DNA from: Polyangiaceae bacterium
GTDB taxonomy: Bacteria; Myxococcota; Polyangia; Polyangiales; Polyangiaceae
Length of the DNA: 15,922 nucleotides
NCBI GenBank assembly: GCA_025936205.1
Contig: JAICTU010000186.1
Coordinates: 1-15,922 of the forward strand
Reading direction: 5' to 3'
A program made the translations under genes and the position numbers. The notes under the pieces are model-generated. The model had not been told where the DNA came from and ran no database searches. It was given only the letters and a program-made list of their open reading frames with translations. Below are positions 1 to 5,718 of this stretch, piece by piece (position 1 is the stretch's first letter; each line of letters opens with the position of its first letter).

Positions 1-1
1 C

Positions 2-766
2 GAAGCCCAGGGCTACGACACGAGGACCCTGCATTTCGAAGGCGACGCGGTCGTGGTCGAGGACGACATGGTGATGTCGCGGGGGGTGCTGCTCGGTGAG
101 GCCGAGGCCGAAGCGAGCGGAGTGCTCGAGAAGGGGTACTTCATCACCGGGCCCCTCTTTGCTGGCAAGCGCGTCGCGCTCAGCTTTGCGGCGAACGTGA
201 GCAGCGCCTGGCGAACCGCCTTCAACGCCGCAAAAACTGAGTGGAATAGCAAGACTCCCATGTTCGCGCGGGACCCCGGCGGCGCCGGCACCATCTCCGT
301 CAGTGTGCAGGCCCTGGTGAATTCCACCACTCACCGGCCCGACACTGGAACGATTGCGCTAGGGTCAATTCCCACTCAGGGCCGGTCCATCATTCTCAAC
401 TCGAACTACTCCAATGCTTCCTGTGGCCAAACCATCGAAAACATGAGCGCCAGCCAGAAAGCATTCCAGGCGTTGCACGAGATGGGCCACGTGCTCGGGT
501 TCGCCCACCCGCCGCCCAACCCCACCCAGAGCCCGCGGGAACACATCGCTGGAACAGCGACGAACACCGGCCTGATCGAGCCCAGTTACGCCACCGTGAT
601 GGCTCAAGGCTGTGGCACTCGCACCACGCTGACATCGGACGACATCCTGAGCGCTCAGAAGAAGTACCCGAGCTGCGTCGCGAAATGTGAGAACGACTGC
701 ACCTTCAACGACCCATCGCAAATCGGTCTGTGTCAAGCCGCATGCCCAGCTCAGTGCGGCGGCTGA
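2..766 (+). CDS. M57-like secreted zinc metalloprotease, 5' end cut off by the window
   Basis: The frame is open from base 2, so the start and the expected signal peptide lie outside the window; the GTG at 53 is only the first internal candidate start. The zinc site HEMGHVLGFAH lies at residues 142-152 counted from that GTG. It has the HExxHxxGxxH layout of metzincin/M57-type peptidases, with Glu143 as expected catalytic base. Upstream, the stretch around VVVEDDMV and VLEKGYFI resembles the N-terminal part of HEIGH-type M57 peptidases common in myxobacteria and Bacteroidetes. The C-terminus is Cys-rich: C208, C212, C216 and C227, C231, C235 form two CxxxCxxxC triplets separated by ten residues. 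This suggests a disulfide-braced helical hairpin and an extracytoplasmic location. It converges on the kinase gene, with 110 bases between the two stops. Family sure; substrate unknown. Confidence 0.87.
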   Translation, partial: EAQGYDTRTLHFEGDAVVVEDDMVMSRGVLLGEAEAEASGVLEKGYFITGPLFAGKRVALSFAANVSSAWRTAFNAAKTEWNSKTPMFARDPGGAGTISVSVQALVNSTTHRPDTGTIALGSIPTQGRSIILNSNYSNASCGQTIENMSASQKAFQALHEMGHVLGFAHPPPNPTQSPREHIAGTATNTGLIEPSYATVMAQGCGTRTTLTSDDILSAQKKYPSCVAKCENDCTFNDPSQIGLCQAACPAQCGG

Positions 767-876
767 TCGCGTGCTGAGCGGGCTCGATGCACGGACGCGG
801 TGCTCCGAGGGGGGGCGTGTCCGCTTCTGCGGTACGAGCGACCGCGCTGTCGCGTCCGCGCTCGACAAGTCTGCGC

Positions 877-2085
877 CTACTCGCGCTGCCGTAGCAGGGG
901 CAAGCGGGGCATGGCGTGCAGCACCGCCTGACGCGTGCCCGGGTCGATCTCGACGGTGCGGCCCCTGCCATCGACCTCGCCCGTGGGGCCTGGCGCATCG
1001 CGGCGCAGCTGCCACCAGGCCCGCGCTCGGTCGGCGCTCCATTTTGCGGGGGTGGCGCAGCCCGCGAGGGCACGCTCGAGCTCTGCGGCGCTGGCATAGC
1101 GGTCCCCAGGGGATTTCGCCAGGCAGCGCAGGACGACCGCCTCCAGATCCGCCGGGACGGCGCGCCCCAGGCGCTCGCTCGGTGGGATGGGTGCGGAGTG
1201 CAGGTGGTGCGCGCAGACCTCGAAGACCGAGCCGCCAGTGAACACCGGCTGCGCAGTGAGCATGTAGTATGCGACGGCGCCCAGAGAGTAGATATCGCTG
1301 CGCAGATCGGCCACGGTGGAGCCCTGCAGCGCCTCGGGAGAAATGAAGAGCGGTGTGCCGAGGACCACGTTCTGTGCCGTGACCGCGCTGGGCGCTTCCG
1401 CATTGTTCTTGGCCAGCCCGAAGTCGAGGACCTTCACCGCGTCGGGCTCGCCCCAGCGCCGGCATACGAACACGTTCGCGGGCTTGATATCACGATGGAC
1501 CAACTCCACGTTGTGCGCCTCGTCCAGTCCCCGCGCCACCTGCCGCACGATGTGGATCACTCGCTCCGGAGGCTGCGGCCCGTCCGCGACGACCAGCTTC
1601 TCCACGTCCATCCCGTCCAGGAGCTCCATCGCGTAGTAGAAGGAGCCGTCGGCGGTGCGACCGTAGTCGTGGACCGTCACGATATTCGGATGGTTGAGGC
1701 CGGCCAGGACCTGCACCTCCTGCTCGAAGCGGACGAGGCTGGTATCGCCGCCGTTGGCCAGGAGCTTGATCGCCGCGGGGCGGCGCAGCATCGCGTGGCT
1801 TGCGCGGTAGACCACTCCCATACCGCCTTCCCCGAGCTTTTCGCCGAGCGTGTATTGCCCCAGCTTCCGCGCGTCCCGGACATCGCGCCGCAGCCCATAT
1901 AAAAGGGCGGAGGCCACGCAGGAGAAGATCAGCGCGATCAGGGACCAGTTCACGGTGAAACCCACCATGGTGATCCACGACAGCGCCTGGTCATCGAATC
2001 GATGCGGCCCCAACACCACGCCGAGAATTGTGGGGCCACACATGAGCACGCCGCACAGCAGCGTGCGCGGGACCGTGCTCGGCAC
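877..2085 (-). CDS. Membrane-linked Ser/Thr protein kinase (Pkn/PknB type), intact kinase-domain frame
   Basis: A Hanks-type kinase that phosphorylates Ser/Thr on cytoplasmic targets. In this 402-residue frame two hydrophobic segments (about 9-26 and 38-64) precede the kinase domain (about 78-335). Visible motifs are the glycine loop GEGGMGVVY (85-93), the ATP-binding Lys107 (AAIKLL), the catalytic loop HRDIKPAN (197-204, Asp199), DFG at 221-223 and SPE at 249-251 in place of APE. All key catalytic residues are present, so the domain should be active. The GTG at 2085 is probably not the true start: the frame continues upstream as LFRALIV before a stop, and the missing N-terminal membrane part lies in 2086-2517, interrupted by two single-base shifts (separate entry). 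With those repaired the protein would have 546 residues. The C-terminal tail (about 336-402) has no recognisable sensor domain. Confidence 0.9.
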   Translation of the reverse strand: MPSTVPRTLLCGVLMCGPTILGVVLGPHRFDDQALSWITMVGFTVNWSLIALIFSCVASALLYGLRRDVRDARKLGQYTLGEKLGEGGMGVVYRASHAMLRRPAAIKLLANGGDTSLVRFEQEVQVLAGLNHPNIVTVHDYGRTADGSFYYAMELLDGMDVEKLVVADGPQPPERVIHIVRQVARGLDEAHNVELVHRDIKPANVFVCRRWGEPDAVKVLDFGLAKNNAEAPSAVTAQNVVLGTPLFISPEALQGSTVADLRSDIYSLGAVAYYMLTAQPVFTGGSVFEVCAHHLHSAPIPPSERLGRAVPADLEAVVLRCLAKSPGDRYASAAELERALAGCATPAKWSADRARAWWQLRRDAPGPTGEVDGRGRTVEIDPGTRQAVLHAMPRLPLLRQRE

Positions 2086-2517
2086 GATCAGCGCGCGGAA
2101 GAGCAGGGATGCAGATGAATCCGATCAGATTCTCGAAGACGCCGGAGATCGTGCCCAGATCGCCGAGCATGAGGAAGATGTTGTCGGCTCCGATCGCCAG
2201 GCTGCCGGCGAAGTCCGTGGTGAGCAACACGGGAACCGAGCGCGGCCGCCCGCGGCCGACGCTCCAGTAGAGCGCATAGATCCCCGTGAGCAGGATCACA
2301 TCCCACGAAACGATGTGCCCCAGCGAGCGCTCGAGACCGACGCTGGGAACCCAGATGATCGCATAAATAGCCAGTACAGGATGCTCTGGGCGACCAGCGC
2401 CTTGCCGTACAGCGCGAGGCGACGCTGGAGCAGCGTATGACCGCCGATGGTACTGGGCTCGAGTGCAGGATCGCTCTGCAGCCCTTCATCCCCAGCCCGG
2501 GCTAACAGCGCGCGCAT
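2086..2517 (-). pseudogene. Frameshifted N-terminal membrane part of the Ser/Thr kinase
   Basis: This stretch continues the kinase upstream but needs two frame changes. From ATG 2517 (MRALLARAGDEG) the protein reads through LQRRLALYGKALVAQSILYWLF. The frame is then lost at an AAA run (2365-2367, plus strand). The neighbouring frame carries YAIIWVPSVGLERSL, then hydrophobic and GRGRPRS sequence, up to ENLIGFICI. A GGG run (2106-2108) shifts back to LLFRALIVPSTVPRT in the kinase frame. One missing A/T and one extra G/C restore a single 546-codon frame with several membrane helices, the layout expected of myxobacterial kinases with a multi-helix N-terminus. Either sequencing errors or genuine decay can explain it. 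The ATG at 2517 is chosen because longer frames run into the divergent esterase promoter region; no good ribosome site precedes it. Confidence 0.7.
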
Positions 2518-2660
2518 CGGCGACAACAGACCTGAGTCCTGGCGCGCTGTCGAGAGGGGCTCGCCCTGGACCCGTGGGCCGGGCAGGTCGGGGGGACACG
2601 ACTTCTCGCGAGAGCTCACTCGCGCTAGGCTCGCCGCCACTTCAACAGTTCCGGAGGAGC
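2518..2660. promoter_or_regulatory. Divergent intergenic region between kinase and esterase
   Basis: Both transcripts must start here: the kinase leftward and the esterase rightward. It contains a 10-bp perfect palindrome TCTCGCGAGA (2604-2613) and the strong ribosome site GGAGGAG (2653-2659) just before the esterase ATG. I could not assign convincing -35/-10 boxes in this GC-rich sequence. Confidence 0.4.
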
Positions 2661-3776
2661 ATGCGACAGCTCGCGATCTCAATGGCCGTCATGAGTATCC
2701 TCGTGGCGCAGGCGCAGAACTCGGCGCCGCAAGCTCCGCCGGCAACTCCAGCGCGTCCCACGCCGCCGACTCGCGCCGTCGATGGTCCCGGCGCACCGCC
2801 CTTCACGAAGGTCGCGTCCGGAAACGCGCCGCTCCTCGAGGGCAATTTCGTGATCGGCCCCGATTACTCGCCAGCCCCCGAGCTCACGGTCAGGGACGGC
2901 GTGCCTGTCGGGAATGTCACGCAGTTCACGATGGAGTCGAAGGACAGCAAGTTCTATCCCGGCATCGCGCGGGATGTTTTCGGTACGCCGGACCCCGAGA
3001 ACCCCAAGTCGCTGATCGTCGAGACGCATCCCAAGGACTATCAGCGCACGATCACGGTCTACGTGCCGAAGCAATACCAGCAAGGCAAGCAGGCCCCGCT
3101 CCTCGTCACGCACGATGGCCCGAAGCTCGGCGAACCGGACACCCTGCTGCCGCGCGTGCTCGACAATTTGATCGCACAGAAGCGCGTGCCTCCCATGGTC
3201 GCCGTGATGATTCAGAACGGCGGCGGCGACGCGCAGGGCTCCGAGCGCGGACTCGAGTACGACACCATGTCCGGCAAGTTCGCCGAGTTCATCGAGGCGG
3301 AGGTGCTCCCCGCGGTGGAGAAGCGCGCGCACGTGAAACTCTCGCGCAAGGGCAAGGACCGGGCAGTCATGGGCTGCAGCTCGGGCGCGGCTGCGGCATT
3401 CACGATGGCCTGGAACCACCCCGAGTGGTACCAGCGCGTCATCAGCTACTCGGGCACCTACGTCAATCAGCAGTGGCCGTTCAATTCCGCGACACCGGGC
3501 GGCGCCTGGGAATACCACAACGGCATCATCGCCAGCTCGCCAGTGAAGCCCCTCCGCATCTGGATGCAGGTCGGTGACCGCGACCTCTACAACCCGAACG
3601 TGATGCGCGATGACATGCACGACTGGGTGGCAGCCAACCATCGGTTTGCTGCGGCATTGAAGTCCAAGGGCTACCACCATCAATACGTCTTTGCCCTCGA
3701 CTCGTCCCATTGTGACCGGCGCGTGCGAGAACAGACGCTTCCGGCTGCGCTCGAGTTCGTGTGGAAAGACCGGTAA
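2661..3776 (+). CDS. Exported alpha/beta-hydrolase esterase (PF00756, enterochelin-esterase-like)
   Basis: A 371-residue hydrolase of the esterase-D/Fes-like family, expected to cleave ester bonds; the substrate cannot be read from sequence. The N-terminus has a hydrophobic stretch (about 4-18) ending AQAQ, a probable signal peptide, followed by a Pro/Ala-rich linker (19-48). The nucleophile elbow GCSSG is at 238-242 (Ser240). The likely acid is Asp306 or Asp308 in VGDRDLY, and the likely catalytic His is 350 in DSSHCDRR. The start at 2661 is chosen for the GGAGGAG just upstream and because it begins with the signal peptide; an in-frame start at 2463 would add an unconserved Arg-rich leader across the divergent promoter. 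Only 11 bases separate it from the cupin gene, so the two are probably co-transcribed. The export signal and linker suggest a periplasmic or surface role. Confidence 0.87.
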   Translation: MRQLAISMAVMSILVAQAQNSAPQAPPATPARPTPPTRAVDGPGAPPFTKVASGNAPLLEGNFVIGPDYSPAPELTVRDGVPVGNVTQFTMESKDSKFYPGIARDVFGTPDPENPKSLIVETHPKDYQRTITVYVPKQYQQGKQAPLLVTHDGPKLGEPDTLLPRVLDNLIAQKRVPPMVAVMIQNGGGDAQGSERGLEYDTMSGKFAEFIEAEVLPAVEKRAHVKLSRKGKDRAVMGCSSGAAAAFTMAWNHPEWYQRVISYSGTYVNQQWPFNSATPGGAWEYHNGIIASSPVKPLRIWMQVGDRDLYNPNVMRDDMHDWVAANHRFAAALKSKGYHHQYVFALDSSHCDRRVREQTLPAALEFVWKDR

Positions 3777-3787
3777 GGGCCACCGCC

Positions 3788-4270
3788 ATGTCCAGACACA
3801 TTGCGAAGAATGCGATCGTGCGCTGCAGTTCGAAGGAAACGGTGGCGCACCCGCTCAACCCGCGAGCCAAACGCCGCACGCTGTCACTGGGCGACGAGAC
3901 CGGACTCAGCAGATGCGCCGTCCATCTCAACATTGTCGCACCCGGCGACGAAACCACCGAGTCCCACGTGCACGAGTTCGTCGATGAGTTCGTGTACATT
4001 CTTTCTGGCAACGCGACAGTGTTCCTCGATGGCGCCGAGCACGAAGTCACCGCCGGTGATTTTATCGCCTTTCCGGCGCGCGGCCCCGCGCATTGGATGA
4101 AGAACACGGGGACGGCCGAGTTGGTCTACCTGGTCGGAGGGGATCGCTCCGATCACGACGTGTGCGACTACCCGAGCCTCGACAAGCGCGTCTACGTCTC
4201 GAAGGTGCCTGAAGGGCGGCGCCTGGACTTTGTGGACCGTAAGAGCATCAGCAGCGTGCGGCGACCGTAG
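3788..4270 (+). CDS. Small single-domain cupin protein
   Basis: A 160-residue cupin. Motif 1 reads G53-x6-HVH (60-62)-x4-E67-x6-G74. Motif 2 is around GDFIAFPARGPAHWMKN (90-106), with His102 as third metal ligand and one residue more than the consensus between Pro96 and Gly99. Ligands H60, H62, E67 and H102 are all present, so metal binding is expected. The C-terminal CDYPSLDKR is typical of a group of small uncharacterised cupins. The ATG at 3788 is preferred over an upstream in-frame ATG (3761) that overlaps the esterase end. It follows the esterase by 11 bases and probably shares its promoter. It could be a dioxygenase, isomerase or ligand-binding protein; the sequence does not decide. Confidence 0.85.
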   Translation: MSRHIAKNAIVRCSSKETVAHPLNPRAKRRTLSLGDETGLSRCAVHLNIVAPGDETTESHVHEFVDEFVYILSGNATVFLDGAEHEVTAGDFIAFPARGPAHWMKNTGTAELVYLVGGDRSDHDVCDYPSLDKRVYVSKVPEGRRLDFVDRKSISSVRRP

Positions 4271-4378
4271 CGGGTCCAGGGTCGGGGCCACGCTCCCCAT
4301 CCTTCGTGCAGGGCGCTGTCGCCAGCACGGTTCCCAAGAAATCTTCGCATGTCAATGTAGTCGCGTCCGAAGTTTTCA

Positions 4379-4400
4379 CGACGCGAGCGTCGCCGTTTTG
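4379..4400 (+). terminator. Possible weak intrinsic terminator before the TauE-like gene
   Basis: The arms CGACG (4379-4383) and CGTCG (4388-4392) enclose CGAG and are followed by CCGTTTTG. The stem is only 5 bp and the T-run four bases, so it could end the esterase-cupin transcript or be fortuitous. It lies just before the ribosome site AGGGGAG (4403-4409) of the next gene. Confidence 0.3.
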
Positions 4401-4414
4401 TTAGGGGAGACACG

Positions 4415-5308
4415 ATGCTGGAGCTGCCTGTGACTCTCGCCGGGCTTGGCGTGGGATTGATTGTGGGCCTGACGGGAATGGGCGGCGGCGCTTTGATGAC
4501 GCCGATTCTCATTCTGTTGTTCGGCATGCAGCCTCTGGCGGCCGTATCGAGTGACCTGGTGGCTTCGATGCTCATGAAGCCCGTCGGCGCCGCCGTGCAC
4601 TTGCAGCGACGGACCGTCAAGGGGCGGCTGGTGCTCTGGCTCGCGCTCGGATCGGTTCCGTCGGCGTTCCTGGGCGTGGTGCTGCTGCAACGTCACGCCG
4701 GTGGCGCGGAGCTCCAATACTGGGTCAAGCGCGCGCTGGGCGCTGCACTATTGTTGGTCGCGACGACCCTGTTCGCGCGTCCGCTGCTAGCGCGCAGGCG
4801 CCCGTCGGCGCCCGCTGCAGCTCTGAAGGTGAAAGCGTTGCCCACCTTGCTGATCGGCATCATCGGCGGGCTGGTCGTGGGCCTCACCTCGGTCGGCTCC
4901 GGATCGCTGATCATGATGATGCTGCTCCTGGCCTATCCCGGCATTCGGCTCACGGATCTCGTCGGCACGGACTTGGTGCAAGCGGTTCCGCTGGTTGTCT
5001 CGGCTGCGCTGGCGCATCTGCTGTTTGGTGACTTTCATTTCGGTGTGACTGCATCGATTCTGCTCGGCAGCCTGCCCGGCATCTACATCGGCGCACGCCT
5101 CTCGTCCCGCGCCTCGGATCGACTCATCCGTCCGTTGCTCATGGTCGTTCTGGTGGCTTCCGGGGCGCAGTTGCTCGGTGCGAGCAACTGGGTGACGGTC
5201 CTTCTGACGGCGATGCCGGCGGTCGGTGCGGGCATTCACTTCCTGCTCAGCCCGCCGCGCACGAACGCGAGCGCCAATGCACGGTCGAACGGGGTGGCGG
5301 CGTCTTGA
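4415..5308 (+). CDS. TauE/SafE family membrane transporter (putative anion exporter)
   Basis: A 297-residue integral membrane protein of the TauE/SafE (DUF81, PF01925) family, whose studied members export sulfite or organosulfonates. The two halves each begin with a related Gly-rich helix, GLIVGLTGMGGGALMTP (14-30) and GGLVVGLTSVGSGSLIMM in the middle, the internal duplication typical of the family. About eight hydrophobic segments are visible. The start is fixed by the ribosome site AGGGGAG (4403-4409), five bases before the ATG. A 144-base gap with a possible terminator separates it from the cupin gene, so it probably has its own promoter. No sulfur-metabolism gene is adjacent, so the substrate is unknown. 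The last about 15 residues are a polar tail. Confidence 0.9.
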   Translation: MLELPVTLAGLGVGLIVGLTGMGGGALMTPILILLFGMQPLAAVSSDLVASMLMKPVGAAVHLQRRTVKGRLVLWLALGSVPSAFLGVVLLQRHAGGAELQYWVKRALGAALLLVATTLFARPLLARRRPSAPAAALKVKALPTLLIGIIGGLVVGLTSVGSGSLIMMMLLLAYPGIRLTDLVGTDLVQAVPLVVSAALAHLLFGDFHFGVTASILLGSLPGIYIGARLSSRASDRLIRPLLMVVLVASGAQLLGASNWVTVLLTAMPAVGAGIHFLLSPPRTNASANARSNGVAAS

Positions 5309-5519
5309 GCTCGATCCGTACCTTGCGTTGACGCCGCCACCGCGAAGCGGGCTCCAGCCCACTCCCGTTCACCGTAAGCGCATCCGCGATGCCCTGGCCA
5401 GCCCACGCTGGACGAGACGCTAGCCCTGCTGACGGCCATTTCTTCACGCTGAGGGGCGGGAAGGTCGTGCCGGGCGCTGGCCGGGCGGGTACGCTGTTTC
5501 GATGTTGCGCCGGCACTCT

Positions 5520-5535
5520 GTGCTGCCGGCAGCAC
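5520..5535. promoter_or_regulatory. 16-bp perfect palindrome, candidate operator
   Basis: GTGCTGCC is followed directly by its reverse complement GGCAGCAC. It lies 184 bases before the ATG of the IaaM-like gene and 39 bases before the direct-repeat cluster. The symmetry suits a dimeric regulator such as the neighbouring LuxR-type protein, but nothing ties it to a particular factor. Confidence 0.45.
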
Positions 5536-5574
5536 GGTTCAGCGCCAGCCTGACCGCCTGCGCGAGTTTGGGGC

Positions 5575-5626
5575 GAAATGTGGCTGAAATGGCGCGTGAA
5601 ATGCGGCTGATAGATCAAAATGTGGC
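5575..5626 (+). repeat. Four direct repeats of about 10 bp (AAATG core), candidate regulator array
   Basis: Related decamers occur at 5575 (GAAATGTGGC), 5586 (GAAATGGCGC), 5598 (GAAATGCGGC) and 5617 (AAAATGTGGC). Start-to-start spacing is 11, 12 and 19 bases, so the first three sit on about the same face of the helix. Such helically phased direct repeats are typical of cooperative activator sites upstream of a promoter. The element lies 93-144 bases before the ATG at 5719. Confidence 0.5.
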
Positions 5627-5681
5627 GTGCAAGGGGGTCCTCCATCTCGAGGATTCCAGGGTCCTGACGCAGGATCCGTTT

Positions 5682-5717
5682 TGTACCTCCGGGGTTATTG
5701 ACCTGGGGAGAGGTACA
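5682..5717 (+). promoter_or_regulatory. Inverted repeat overlapping the ribosome site of the IaaM-like gene
   Basis: TGTACCTC (5682-5689) and GAGGTACA (5710-5717) are exact 8-bp inverted arms with a 20-base loop. The right arm contains the GAGG of the Shine-Dalgarno sequence (GGGGAGAGG, 5705-5713) and ends one base before the ATG at 5719. In RNA the hairpin would hide the ribosome site; in DNA it could be an operator. Confidence 0.45.
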
Positions 5718-5718
5718 G

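Larger units (their letters stand above)
5309..5718. other. 410-base gene-free region upstream of the IaaM-like gene
   Basis: No frame here shows coding character. The 5' part (5309-5510) is featureless to my reading. From 5520 onward it carries a perfect palindrome, four related direct repeats and an inverted repeat that reaches the start codon of the next gene, each listed separately. The length and the concentration of symmetric elements suggest a complex promoter for the gene at 5719. Confidence 0.6.

Noticed and set aside
365..1465. Long minus-strand frame across the metalloprotease and kinase tail
   Set aside because: It is out of frame with both genes, is Arg/Gly/Ala-rich low-complexity sequence and spans the gap between two convergent, well-supported genes.
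2463..2660. Longer N-terminus for the esterase
   Set aside because: It adds an unconserved Arg/Ser-rich leader in front of a clear signal peptide, while the ATG at 2661 has a strong ribosome site.
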